A stretch of DNA of 64,000 nt from Uranotaenia lowii (taxonomy: Eukaryota; Arthropoda; Insecta; Diptera; Culicidae), in NCBI RefSeq assembly GCF_029784155.1, contig NC_073691.1, positions 131,626,714 through 131,690,713 of the forward strand, written 5' to 3'. The notes under the pieces were generated by a model. It was not told the DNA's origin. It did no database searches and worked only from the letters and a program-made list of their open reading frames with translations. Shown here piece by piece: positions 14,201 to 29,200 of this stretch. The first letter of the stretch is position 1; every line of letters starts with the position of its first letter. A program made the translations under genes and the position numbers.

Positions 14201-17200
14201 TAAGGTTGTTTGAAAAGGCTAACAAAGCTTTTAATAAATATACTCTTTATGTTGTTTGTTGAATGCTCTATTTAAACTCCAATGAAAAATAAACCAAGAA
14301 GTTTGTTTCAAACTTTTTTGCATGTTTTAACCAAGGAATATTTAATTAAGGTAAGATTGCCAGAATTTTTTCAGCACGTATCCGGGCCGGACAAACCGGG
14401 CATTTTTTGTATAAAAACCTGGCAAATCCGGGCATTTGATTGCGATAGTGGCGATCAAAAATCCGGGCAATATCCGGGCGAATTTCCTCAGTACCTTGAA
14501 ATTACTTAACAAAAATCAAGAAAAAAAAGTTTTTTTTCATTAAAATTTTTCGATGGATTTTGAACCGCATTTAAGGTTTCCAAAAAACCTTTCATATTAG
14601 TTTAAAAAAAAAACTTGCTCAAAAAATTTCGTTTTCGAGGCGTTTGTTGTTTTTTTTTGTATGATTTGCCAAATAAAGTGAATAAATCCGGGCAAAATCC
14701 GGGCATTTTTCAATGAATCCGGGCAACCGGACCGGGCCGGACTGTTCCCAAATTTTGTTCAAAATGTCCGGACAAACCCGGATAAAACAATGCAATCTGG
14801 CAACCTTAAATTAAGGTTGTGCCGAAAGCCATATTGGATTTTTTTTGTGACGTCACAAAAACGATTGTTTCGAAAATTTATATGACAATGGTAGAAATTT
14901 CAAAGAAAAAAACGTTTTAGAACGGAAATGAATTCCAATTTCATTTTGATTATGTTGTAAGGCCTCTATTTTACTATATTATGAAGTTTTTTGGTCCTTT
15001 GAAGATTGCATTATGTTTTTTTTCCTTATTTTATTAATGAATGCAATGTCGCCTTGACGCTAAACCGTCCAAATTGAAGAAAAATCAGATTTAAAAAAGT
15101 CTTGCTGGTAGAAATTGAGTGTTCAGCTGATTGTCATGATTTTAATCGAACCGGTTTACCATATACAATTCTTCACAGCAAGAAAAAAACGTGTAAATTT
15201 AGATCGAAAACGATGCACGAAAACGGAACATTGATTTTGATATAAAATTGTACCACGGTGTATTTTTCTCAACAATGTAATTTTTGAGGCGTGTAAATTT
15301 AGATCGAAAACAATGCACGCAAACGGATGACATAAACCGTCTCGTAAAAATACACAATGATGTAAATTTCAAAACATAGCACCGTTAATATTACAAATCT
15401 TTTTTAAATAATCAGTTTTTGGGTGTTGTTTATGAATAAATACGCCACATGTGTCATTTTATTTAACATATATTTCCGATACACTGAAAACTCAAAAAAC
15501 ATTCACCATCACTTGCAGCTGGAATTGTGGTTGTGTCCGATGATCCCCAGCAGGGCAATGTTTTGCCGATCAGCTTCAGGCATTCTTGAATCCTTCCGGA
15601 ACAGCATAGTAATCGGAATCCCCTAAACATCAGAAACATTCAACATTGATTCGGCCTTTGATCCATTTATAAAACTGCAATTCCTGCAATCGAAAGAGAA
15701 TTTGAAGTTCCATTTTTTTCATTTCGTCTAAAACTAAACCTACCATTTTTTAATTCAATTCTGAAAGAATTTGGTTCAGTTTTAATACAAAATTAACAGC
15801 GGAAGCGATTTTTTTTTTCTTTTCGCACAATAAACCACCATCTCGGATAAAAACAGAACAATTTATGCCGCGAAAAAAGGAAAACAATGGATCTGTCGTG
15901 TTTTATATTGTTTTCGATGTAATTTTATATTGAGATATATTTTTTACATCATACAAAATTAAGTTTATACCAACGATTCAAAAATAGATCAAAAAGAGTG
16001 TAAAATTACATCAGTTTTGAATTACACTGGTCAAAAAGTAGATCACTCGTATTTTAGATTGCGTATACTTTTAGAAATTTTTTGCTGTGTTATGTAGAAC
16101 AATAAACATCAATAACTGATTGTTAACTCAGTTTACAAAAATGCCAATAAAAGTTTGTGGTTTTATATTAAAATTTGTGTTTTGATCACTTTGTTGTTAT
16201 GAGGAGCTTAAACTGCACTGATTCGAATATTTTCATGGAAAACTTAGAAATAATTTTAAAGTTTTTCAAATTTCAGTGAGGAAAATCCACATTTTTTTCT
16301 AATTTCGATGGTCTATTTTATAGAAAAATAATCAAAAATGTAACATTTTTTTGTAACGATCTTGAAGAGCAAGAATCCTTCTACAATTACATGTTTTCAA
16401 AGTGGAAAATTTTCAGCACATTCTTCGAAGTATCAACGAATACTTGTGATTGTGACGTCTCAGTCCCCCGGAGAAGAATCGTCAATGACCCACAAAAAAA
16501 ATGAGAGAAACCTGTGCTCAGAGAGAAAAAAAATGTGCGAATTGTTGCAAATTGTGATGCAGTTGTGCAAAGAATTCTTTCTCTACTGCAATCCCCCGAC
16601 AAATTCTCACAGTTAGCTAGAGAGCCGCAGCTGTAAATCCAAAAAACTGCATGCGATTCGTGAGCAACTGGCCTAGTTTTTTCGCAACGGCACAACGTTT
16701 TTGTACACGGAGAATAAAGTATAGTTTTTCCAACTATATTCCGCCTATATTGAACTATATTTCTGATTGATTCTCGGCCAACTATAAATATTAAACTTTA
16801 AACTATATTTATAATAGATGATCTGGTTGATTTGTTGCATTCAACTATACATATGATAGATTCAACTATAGCCGTATGATTGATTCTATGCATTTAACAA
16901 TAAGTATAGTAGATTCAACTATACTAATATAATTCATTCAATCATAAATATTATAGATTCAAATATACTAATATAATTGATTCAATCATAAATATTATAG
17001 ATTCAACTATATCTATATGATTCAGTTTTTGCATTCAACTATATGTATATTATTAAGATTATTATAATACAGTTGGCTTTAAGTTGTGTTCTATCGCTAC
17101 ACCAAAATTAATTTCATGTATCTTGCAATTATTTTAAATCACTAATTCGTCATCCAGTTTGGATACATCAAGGAGGTACAATGACAAAACCATGCTTGTT

Positions 17201-20200
17201 CGGTCAGACTCCAGTGACGGAATTGTCCCCACAGCTTCCAGTGCGGAACCAGTAAGACCATTTGGCCCGAACTATAGATGTGAGAATGATTTCCTGCAAA
17301 AAAAATCTTATCTATCACAGATTTAATAAAAATGGGACCAGACTCACAGTGTTATTTTAGCTTCCGGCAGACGGTGACTTAATTCTTCCACAATCTCATC
17401 TTCTTGGAACCGGTCTCCACCGCAATCAAATGATATGCACATCCAACAGATAAACCGGGTTGTCTTTACCCTGTCCGGGGATCCCGGCGATGGGAAACAA
17501 GAAATCAAAATGATGTTAAATTGTGATGTTTCATTATAAAGCAAATAAATTTAAAAATCTTACCCGTTGTGCTGCTCAGGGCACACTACTTGCCGTAGTT
17601 GGTGCGAAAACCAGCGCCTCCACTTCCTGGTGGCCTACGAGGTTCATTTCGAGCCGGACAACGAGAATCGGTGCCACCTAGCCGGGATGTCCAACAATTC
17701 CTCCAGCGGCATCGATTTCTTCGTTTTGATTTGAGCTGCTGCCGCATCTGGATTGAATTGATCTTCACTAATTACCTTTTGTTTTTGCCATTGGTAAACA
17801 CAAACACCCAGCCACCTGCTGCTGAAGGCACACTGACTACACTTATGTAAATACATTTTTATTCAAGTATCACACAACCAATCATAACAATATAGTTTAA
17901 TTTAGAACATGATAGAAAGAATGACAATTAGAAGTTGGTAGTTGAATCTATTATATAAGTAGTTGAATGCGAAAAGATCAACTGCATTTCGATTATTGGT
18001 ATTACAAGCTGAAATAATTGGAACAACTGTCGTCTTTTTTATCCGTGTAGCATATCGTTGCGATGGTTGCATTAAACAAATATGTACATAGCTTCCGGTG
18101 ACATAAAAGTACTATCCAGAATAAGCAATTCTTTTTGAAAACTTCTGTTACCGATTACTGATTATAGCTAACTCTATGCTAACTCTTGGCCCAAAGCCGG
18201 TAGTTTTTCCTTCCTTCTTTTACTTGAGATGGGATAGGAAGACACAATAATATCAGGGATACGCGAGAGGACTATACCATTCGGCGCAGAGCTCCTTTAC
18301 ACCAATATTGTGCGAATTCTATACCAATCATGTGCAAATATCTTCATGCTGTCATTGGAATAGATTCTGATCTGGGGATGTGTAATTCAGATATAAGTAA
18401 AAATTCTTTCCATATCTTCTCCCTTCAGTGGTTGATACCGTTGGCATCTCGGGTATGCTCTGGATCCATCTGCTGGCGGGACGTGGTTTGAGGGCGATGT
18501 CCGAGACATCTCAGGCCCAGCAGCCGATGATCCGGGATCTATACTGCGTGCTGGAGTGCGATCGAATCCACAAAGCTCGCACGGTGGTACGTTCTGGCGA
18601 TTTGCAGTTCGATTGGGACGAATCGTTCGAGTTGGATTTGGTGTGCAACAAGCAGCTGGACGTGTTGGTTTACTCCTGGGATCCGCAGCATCGACACAAG
18701 CTGTGCTATCGGGGAGCGCTATCGTTGAGCACCTTGCTTCGACAGTCACCCGTTCAGCAGTTGGCGTTGAAGGTAAGAGGAATCCTTCGGGTTGGTTGAA
18801 TGGGTAGTTTTTCACGTCAAACTATATTCACAGGTTGAACCACGAGGAACCATCTACTTGAGGTTAAGGCACACGGAACCCTTCCAGTTGTACCGTCGTC
18901 GAGGATTGCCCAGCCTACGGGGTAATGTTCCGGCACTGTTCGGAGCTGATCTGGAAACGGTGGTTACGAGAGAATCTAAAGGCGCTCCCGGCAGTGCTCC
19001 AGTTCCTATCATTTTGAGGCGCTGTGTGGAAGAAGTTGAGCGACGCGGCCTTGATATCATCGGTCTATACCGACTGTGCGGATCGGCAACCAAAAAACGT
19101 TTGCTGAGGTCGGTTTTTCTTGCCGGGTTTAATTTGGAAAGCGTATCTAATAAGAGATTTTATCCCTTGCAGAGAGGCTTTCGAGCGAAATAGTCGAGCA
19201 GTGGAGTTGACACCGGAGCACGTACCAGACATCAACGTTATCACCGGCGTGCTCAAAGATTACCTGCGCGAGCTGCCGGAGCCGCTCTTTACTAAATGTC
19301 TGTTCCAAATGACCGTTGATGCGCTAGGTAGTCCTGTCAAGTAGGACAAGGGTGTGATAACTAACGAATTTTCAATTTTTCTCCTCAGGTGTCTGTCTTC
19401 CGGATGATCCGGAAGGAAATGCCAAGTTAATGCTCAGTATTCTAGATTGTTTGCCCAGGGCAAATAGGGTAAGTACCAGTTGGTAAAGAAGCCCAAGCTT
19501 ACTTTAACTCTTCTGAGCCCCGTAGGCAACTTTGGTCTTTCTGCTGGACCATCTCTCGCTGGTCGTGTCGGCTTCCGAACGCAACAAGATGTCCGCCCAG
19601 GCACTGGCTACGGTTATGGGCCCCCCGTTGATGTTACATTCGTCAAGCACCGGCCCGAACGATGAAATCGATCACGCACAACCCATAGCAGTGCTCAAGT
19701 ATCTGCTACAGATCTGGCCCCAGCCACAACATTCCACCGTAGGCCCGGGTGCCGGACATCCTGGCGGTCCCGGCCACGTTGGTACTTCAGGTAACGTAAT
19801 CTCTGACTTCCTGCTAGCAAGTGTCTCTACTTACCGCAAGTCTAGATGTTGTCCATACTTCTACTTTTTACTTAATCTTTTCATCAACTTCTATGAATAC
19901 TTTGGTTTCACATTGTATACTGCTATCGAAATCTATCAACTATTCATTTTTAACGCAGTTCTCATAGTTGTAATTGTTATCAGACAGCGGTCGAGTTTTT
20001 TTTTATCTTACTTCATCACAACCACATGCACGGCATACCCTGCTGTATTTTGTAAACCCGTTTAGTTGCCCATTTCCCCCTAACATGAATCTCAAAGATT
20101 GCCGTTTGCCGCCTGAATGCCTGACTGCCAGTATCATCAGATCATCATAACCTTCCCCAAGCCAAGGGACTCATAGAACACATGTCCAGCTCATAACTAC

Positions 20201-23200
20201 TGTTAACTATTTTTGCAGGGATAGTCTTTCACTGTATTGTTGATTTCGTTCCCGCAACCTCACGTAAACACTTGCCGGCAACAATGCAATCACCGTCATC
20301 GATTACATGCATACACACATACATATCGAACACATCCCCACATTCATCACAGAACATTACATGATTATCGTTTTGCTATCAGTTTTAGGATTAATGCAAG
20401 TTTTTGGGAAAGCACCGTCTGGTTAAAATGATAACATTATTTCAGTTTCACGATCCTCGTGCTAAAACTGTTTTTAACTTGACAAAATTTAACAACAGGG
20501 ATCTACAAGTATGGTAAATTGAGTTATCTTAAGATTTTGGTTAATACTGGAAGGCCCAAGCTAAAACAAAAGTAGATCCTAGAATTTCAAGCAGCTCTAA
20601 CGTGAAACGATTTAAATTAATTTTATCTCGTTTTAGAATGATGGCAAACTATTTTCTTTTCACCACTACTTTGCTCTCGTTTTCCAATCAGTTCGGACGA
20701 GCTGAGATCGATCTTCAGAGCTTATTCAAACTAAGGACTTCTCAGCCCTGAAACGTTCCTCAATGACAGCATGACGAAATTAAATTTTGCAAGTCCCGTC
20801 ATATGACCAGCAAAATGAGACGGGAGTTCGGTGCGCTGGCAGCTGTGAGATTAATTCTTTCGAGAGAGCGTGTAAGGAGATAATGGCTGTCAGTTCTCTC
20901 AACTACCGTGCTTTTTGTTGTTGGAGAATCATTGACCTTTGTTCGTAGCTCGCTGAATTTCTTAAAATCAGTAGGTAATATGCAATTTGAAGGCTTTTCT
21001 GAAAATTAAAAAAAAAACAGAACCGATCAATGGAAATGAGAACTAAGCTGTCAGTTTTTTGAAATTTTTAGACGGTAATATTTTTACCAAAACCTCACTA
21101 AATGGTGCTCAGCAATCTGTTCAGTTATTTTGAATCTGACAGCTTCCAAAATTACAAGTTTTTTTTTTGATAATTTTCAAAAAAAAAGCGGTTTTATTGT
21201 CTTATTGGAATAAATATTTGGGAATTCTTTTAAAAAGCGAACATTTAAGAAGGTATATCGCAGGAACAACAGAATTATTCAAACAAATATACCAGATGAA
21301 AACATTGTATTTAACGTACTAAAATGGCATATAGCTACAAAAGTGGAGGCGATATATGTATATACAATTATCAGATTCTAACATTTCGATTTCCCCACAA
21401 AAAGCAAAATAAACGATTTTAAGTAATTTGAGTTAAACGAAAAAAAAAATCCACGACCGAGATTTGAAACTCCGGTCTCCAGAGTTGGCTGTCCGATATC
21501 TTACCACGATGCCAACTGATAGGTTGATATAATATGATATGATATGATCCACGCTATAGCCCTATATTTGTTTTTTTTCACGAACCGGTCAAAGGAAGAA
21601 AGGGAGAGACCGGTTAGAGTGTCAATTGAAGGATCATCATTTATCGTAAATCAATTTACTTCTAGATAGTTCAAATCGTTAAAGTCGAATCAGCATATTC
21701 GCAACTTTTCGGAGACATATTTACGAATTGACTAAACCAGGAGTGAGCAACCCGCGGCCCGCGGGCCGCATGTGGCCCGCGAGACCCTTGTGTGCGGCCC
21801 GCGAAGCTTTTTTCAAATTTTAAAACCTTAACTTTTTCCTACAATGGATAGTGAGGAAAATTTCAGATTGATAACTTTTTTCTGGCATTTTAAGCGTTTA
21901 TTATGTACTGTTCAAGGCTTAAATGCAATATTGATTATTAGCATAGCATAATATTGGAGTGTTTTTTATTCAGCATCCTTTTTTCCTTATTTAACTCCTA
22001 CCACTTTGAGAGCAAAATCCATTAAGTGAGTCGGAAGAACAGACAAAAATCGGAACCTACACATGGTCAAAGGAATTTCGAAGTCGGTTTAGTGAAGTCA
22101 TAACCTATTTTCGTTTCGAGCAAAAATATAAAGTTGAATGATAAAAAATATGCTCAGCAGATTTTTTTAAAATTATTCTATCCAAATCGGCAAAATGGCT
22201 TGTTCTGTTAGCAACCAGTAATATATTTTTTATTTCCGAATATTGACGAAAATAACGAAAGTAAAATAAAGCCTGGGTGAACGATTTTTGATTGTTTATC
22301 AACATGAATCAACACACAAAAATTATAAGTTCTTGATGAAAACAATTGATATCTGAAATTCTGTGATTCCACCCAAAATATCTTTGACGATTATCTGTGA
22401 TGCTTTTTTCAGAAATTTGATAGAAAATTTATCACAAACATCGATAAATTGAGTTATTTCACTAATAATTCGCGATCCACATTACCGGAGTCAAAATATA
22501 GCTTTAAAAATCCTATCACAATGATATCTTAATAAGATTAGAAATGATAAAAATGTGGATTAAAATTCATAAATCAAGTATGTAGTTTTGAAGATAGTTG
22601 CTTAAAAATACATGAAATTGAACATATTTCTGTGATTTCGACAACCTTGCTCAACATCTGAACGCAATGATCTAACGAGCCTATAGTGAACAAGTTTAGA
22701 ACAAGTTTTAATATTGGAAAAAAATCACAGAAAGTCAAATAGCGATTCAACGTCCAACGCCAAGAAGACTGCGATTCCTTGAAAAATATATTTATCACAC
22801 TCTTAGTTATCACTGTGGTAAGCTCCAAAAGATTTTGCAATGGAAGTGAAGACGAATACTATCATCGGGTTTAAACAAGAATGTTGTAAGAACGAATGTT
22901 CGCCAAGAAGTATTATCAATAAATTGAGAGAATTTAAAAATTACAAAGATTTAGCGAGGTACCTTTTCAATACCGGTATTTAAAATGCCGTGTTGATTTA
23001 CTGTTTTTGAACACGTGAATTTGTTTTAACTTTCTTTTTCGGATTTGTTTTCGCCAAAAATTTTTAGTTATGAAAATAACTATTTATCACAAAAAAAAAA
23101 TATATTAAGTGCGGCCCGCTAACAAGATTTCAAATTTAAATTGGCCCGTTGGTTAAAAAGGTTGCTCACCCCTGGACTAAACTGATATCCGATACAACTT

Positions 23201-26200
23201 TCTTGGGCAAAGCTAGTCGTAAATGAATGATATAAAACCTGTCAATACTAACGTCTCTACGATGGTTATTGAAAATGTCTAAATAGTCGAATAGAGGATT
23301 ATCATTTCTATTACGATTTCATGTTAGCTGGGACAGCACACACAAGACACAGTTTGACAATTTAAAATTTGATATGACATAACACTATATATTTTTACTG
23401 TAATTCATTTTCCAAAACCTGTAAGCCTAAAGATTTTTCCCACACAGTTTCACAATTAAGCCCCGATAAACGAAGTTCGGTGAAAAAAGTCCGTTATGTT
23501 TTTGTTTATGTGATTGAAAAAAAAAAAACTAAAGAACAAACAATCGCATTGACAGTCATTGTTTCACGCCTTGTAGAAAGGTTGAAAACCACTTTAAAAC
23601 AAAAATAAATCTTTTAACAAAAAAGTTTCATCTACATTTTGAAATTCAGCTCCTACCTTAAGCTTGCCAGATTGCCCGGTTTTATCCGGGTTTGCCCGGA
23701 TATTTGATGCAAAATTTCGAGAAAGTCCGGTCCGGCCCGGTTGCCCGGATATCGTGAAAAAAGTCCGGATATTGCCCGGATTTTTTCACAATTTTCACAA
23801 AGAAATAAAAAAAAAATCAAAGTTTTTGAGTAAGTTTCAGCAAAATAGATTAACGGTATGGAAATTTTCAACGGTTGTTTAAAATAATTTCGCTGATTTA
23901 CTTTTATAAACCTTTGAATATTTGAGTGTTCCTAAAAGTTTTTGGAAGTCTGCAATTACTTCTTTGCTTTTATATATAATAACACCTAAATTTTGCCCGG
24001 TTTTTGGATTTGAAAAATTGAAATCCATGCCCGGATTTTGCCAGGTTTTTTTGAAAAAATGCCCGGAATCGCTAGGCCCGGATGGAAGTGGAAAAAATTC
24101 TGGCAACCTTATCCTACCTTGTATTTAATTTTATCAAGAAAATTTAATATATGTTCCGGTTATAAAAAATAATGCGAGAAACAAAAAATTTCATACAGCA
24201 TCGTTGCACAAAACCTCTAATTCAAGTTAATTTTCATTTGAAAAATTCAATAAAATTAAGAATACAAAAAGTGAAATAACTTCCATGTTCTACAATTTTT
24301 CGGATATTTGCATTTTTTTTTTATCGAAATTTATATAAAATTTTTTTTAGGGTTTTTTTTTTGAAAATTTTGAGCGAAGGGGTGACAAAAGAAAAAATGG
24401 ATATTTGTTCCAGCCTAAGAAGCTAAAATAATAATAGAACCTTCTTCTCGATATGACGTTTGCGGAATCATCAATTCATTTGGCAGTTTAGTTAATGGGC
24501 CCACCCAAAAAATCTTGTTCGATCATTTGTTATAAGTTATAATGCGAGTGTAAAATAATCAGGAGCTTTCTCAGAACTGTGAAAATTAATTTCTGAATTT
24601 CTTAACACACAACCTTCACTTGATTTGAACGAGTAGCTCATCAATAAGTTTGAATTGCAGGCAAAAATCACCTCCCTCATACTCGAAGATCAGTCATTTT
24701 TCCATTCCACCTTTTCGATCTAAGTGTTTCTTTTGCGTTTTGGCTGCAATATTTTGTATGGTTTGATATTCCAGTGTGAAGTAATTTCTCCATGCCTAGT
24801 CACGCAAAAAAGCAATGATTGGCATAATGATTCAGGTGATTAAAAATTGCGAACAACCAATCTGAACTCTACAGTGTGCCGCTTAACATCCTCCTAGTTA
24901 TGGACCGATGAAATTAATTCTAGAGTTTTGTGATGTATATAGAGATTTGAACCCCTTTGTTTTCTTATTTTCCTTTTATTGTGTACTTGTTCCAACTCTT
25001 TCACTTTGAAAACTGCATACAATGCCTCCACACATACGCCTAAACACCACCTCAAATAGACTCTGCAGCTGCTAGAGTAACATAGAAAAAGAAAACGAAC
25101 AATAGTAGGTAGAAGCAATCAACAAAATCAACTCCCACAGTTGGCCCCTTTGTATGTGAGAGTCAAACATTGAAGAGCTCCATAGCGAAACCAACAGAAT
25201 GAGAAAAAAACAACATAACCACATCATTCCACACAGAGTGATAGCTGCCGGCAAAAGGTTCACGAACGAGTGATAATCGGACAAACGAACAATACAGCGG
25301 ATCGGATCTACTCCAGTCAGCTTATATCTCTCTCGGACGACTTGTGGGCGTGGCTGCTGAGGTTTCTTCGCCATCCCTTACTTCGTTGTAGAGTGGGAAT
25401 CCACGATCGCCCCTTTGAAGATGACGCTGTTGTTCTCATCTTATGCTCCCAAGAATAATTTTCTCTCATTTCCCGAAACATCTGTCTCCCAAAATCTCTG
25501 TTTATACTATATCTATCGCCTCTAAACTCTCTAGTAAACCCCTTAACATAATAACGAAACATTCTCTTTCCCTTCTTCATAAACAACTACTATTCTACCG
25601 TAAAATTGTATACGTGTGAGTTGCTATTGTTTGACGTATAGTTATTGTTGAACGTTGTAGTGTTTGCTGTTAGAACTGTATTAGTCGGCAGATGATTACA
25701 TTCGACGGATGATAATGGGGATGGGTCTATTATTTCGATTTCATCAACACACACAACCTTCAAATGTCTTACTAATTTTAGTGTGATTAGATTCTTTTGA
25801 CACATTTTAACTTCATTCCGATAATCATTGAGATATGAACACAATAGCTCAACAACAGTCTCTGGACATAAAAACTACCTATTTTAAAAACTTTTTTAAA
25901 TACACATTTGGGACCTTTGTAATAAATAACAAGAATAAGTATTTTTTCAATACATGAGAAAAAAAATCTACGCTGCACGTAAAATTACTAAAATTATTAA
26001 TCATCTTTTTGGACACGAATGCCAAAACGTTGGTAAAGTGTCACAAATTTAAATAAAAAATTCATCATTTGAGACCAGCGTCGTGTAAGTCGTGGATGAC
26101 TTTGACTGTTTTGATATTTTTTTTTTTTTTAAAAAAACCTAAGGAATTTTCATATGGGTGTTTTATTTCAGTCTCAATAAGGTGAGCTTAAAAATGCTTC

Positions 26201-29200
26201 AAAATATTTATTGACATTTAACATTGAGTTTCATCTTTTCAGTACACTTAATCAATACTCTAAACTTCGTGAAAATAAAGGGTGATACGGTAAAAATTTG
26301 GTTAATATGACTATGAGGTAGGAGAACGGATGAAAAGATCTTACAAATTTTTGAAACAATATATAAGAGGAAAAAAACAAAAAACACCAATCATACCGAT
26401 GAAAAAATGGGCAGCAGAATTATCATTAACTGAAGGAACTCCACTGGAAGTTTTATCAGATAATGAAGAAATATCTGCAGGGCCCACACTAGAAGAAGTC
26501 GAAGGAATTATAAATAAACTAAAAAATGGAAAAGCACCAGGAAAAGATGGAATGAAAAATGAATTTCTAAAATACGCGAATGACAAAACGATAGAAGAAA
26601 TGTGGAGAATAATTAAGAAATCCTGGGAATTAAATCAGATACCAGAAAGCTGGAAAGAAACAATACAAATACCGATACCAAAAGTCAAGGCACCGAAAGA
26701 GACAGGAGACTTCCGTAGAATCACACTGTCAAACCTAGGGTACAAGCTGTACGCGACATGGTTAGTGAATAGGTTAAAGGAACAGGCAGGAAATCCAGGA
26801 TATCATCAAGCAGCATTTATAGGAAATAGATCGACAGATGACCAAATGTTTATAGCTAGGAGATACATGGAAGCTTACTGGAACAAAGGAGAAACTTTGT
26901 TTATAGCAACCTTAGACATTAGAAAAGCATTTGACACTGTTAAAATTAGCTCGATAGAGGAAATTTTAATAGGATTAGGAGTCGAACAACATTTAATAAA
27001 CAGAGTTAAACAGGCAATAAATAATGAAAAAACTAGTATCATATGGGAAGGTATAGAATCAGAAATTAAGCATAAAAACAAAGGAATTAAGCAAGGATGT
27101 CCTATGTCACCTTATCTATTTACCTTGATTATACAAAAGGTTCTTCTTAAGGTGAAGGAACAAGTCCCAAATTTAAATTTATTAGAAGTAAATAATAAAA
27201 AATTACCAGTTATTCTTGCCTTCGCAGATGATATACTAATAGTAGCTAAAAAGAGAAAAGAGCTAGAAAAATTAGTATCAGTATTGAAAATAGAGTTAAT
27301 TAAAGTAGGACTTAAACTAAATTCTGACAAAAGTAAAATAATGATAAGACAACCAACAGAAGGAAGGAACACAACAAAAACGATTAGTATAGATGGGGAA
27401 GAATTTGAGGTAGTTGATAGGATTCGATATTTAGGAACATATTTAACAGGAACTCTGGATAGGGCAAACACGACACGAATTAGGTGCAGGCTAGCCTTCA
27501 ATAGTGCTAAAGTAGTAACAGAATTTATGAGAAAATTCAAACCATCATGGAAAATTGCTAAACTGATACATCTTACAGTATTATCACCAGCAATAACGTA
27601 TGGTTTGAAAGCAGCAGCACTAATAAAGAGGAATACGAAATCAATAGCCAGATACGAGACCTTCATTGTTAAAGAGTTGTTGAAGTATTCTAGGGACAGG
27701 CCGAGGGGAAGGACAAATCTATTTAAGTTACTAGAAGGAAAAACAGCAGTGAATAGGGCTAAGGTTATGCAGCTTAGGTACTGGGCACATATTAAAAGAA
27801 GAGAGGAGGGACATCCGCTAAAGGTAGCAGAAAAACTGAAATTTAGGAAAAAGAAAAGAGGTAGACCTGCAAGAATATGGCCAGAATCGGTTAAAAAAAT
27901 TAAACTTAAATTTTCATTAACAGAGGAGGAGTGGGAAAAACTCGCTAGGGACAAAAAAGAATTTTCAAAGAAAGTAGAGGAATTATATCAGAAACAAGGA
28001 AGTGAGGAAGAATCGATTTCGGAATCGGAATGAAAACATTAATATGGAAGGAAATCAGGCTAATGGAACCCGTAACTGAAGAACAGAATATAGGAATCTG
28101 GATAGAAGTTGAAACATAAAACAATTATTTAAAAAAAAAACTAGTAAGATTCAAAATATAAATGACACATAAGTATGATACTGAAGACATAAAATCAACC
28201 ACCGATGATTTAAATGCGTTCTTGATAATAGTGTTTGTTTTGATTAATGTTAACTGAATAACAAAAATAAACAAAAATTTGATCAAGAGTATACTATCAT
28301 GTATGAATTAATCGAAGCAATAAAGTATCTGTACTAAATAAAAAGCAAAAATATTTTATTCCTAGATAGTTAAAGATATAATAATAATCTTCATTAGAGT
28401 GATATCTTTTTAGGTAAAAACAATAAGCGAGATGAAAAGAGCAAGAAAAGAAAACAGAACAACAAAAAAAGGTAAGAGAGGAACAAAAAGGTAAATGAGG
28501 TACAAGAATGGTTAATGAAATAAGAAAAACAAAACGGTAAGATAATTCAATTCCTTTCTTCTTTCTAAAAATAATCATAATTTCCTTAATTCGTTATTCT
28601 CTAAATACACGTCAATCTTTTATTGAACTGACTAGGAAAATAATGTCATATAATCAGACGATTATAACTAGTTGGAACCTAGATAAGTATTGAAATAAAA
28701 GATTGAAAGTCTAATCATAATTACATGACCCAGTTGGTCATGCGGCTATGATTGGGCGGGGCTTATTGATAAGGAAAGTAACCTCGGGATGTGCAGCTAG
28801 GTCTCTGTCATTCTGAAATGGGTTTCTGGAATTTCAATAGAGCTAACACCTCCAGCACCCGCAATTGAACCAGGTTAACCAAATTGGTTGACATTGGCTC
28901 TTTTGCATAACATACCTGCCAGCTCAGGGGGTCGTTGGATGGAACACACACACACACACACACACACATACGGTAAAAATTTGGTTAATATCAACTTGAC
29001 GTATTTCTTTCAATTTTGCATTTAAAAAACCTGATCACCCCTCATTTCGAAGGTGTGTGTGTGTGTGTGTGTGTGTGTAGAATGTTGGTTCTATTTTGAT
29101 TTTGGTATTCACCGTTCAGTTGTCAAAATGCCGTCCAAGGAAGAAGAGCAGCGTATCAAAATTTTGCTCGCGCATCGCGAAAATCCGAGCTACTCGCACG

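Noticed and set aside
18387..18815. 142-codon minus-strand frame over the C2 exon
   Set aside because: Antisense of a well-supported coding exon with no independent evidence.
27112..27954. 280-codon minus-strand open frame
   Set aside because: It is the antisense shadow of the LINE reverse transcriptase; Ser/Leu/Phe-rich composition is what the A-rich sense frame predicts.
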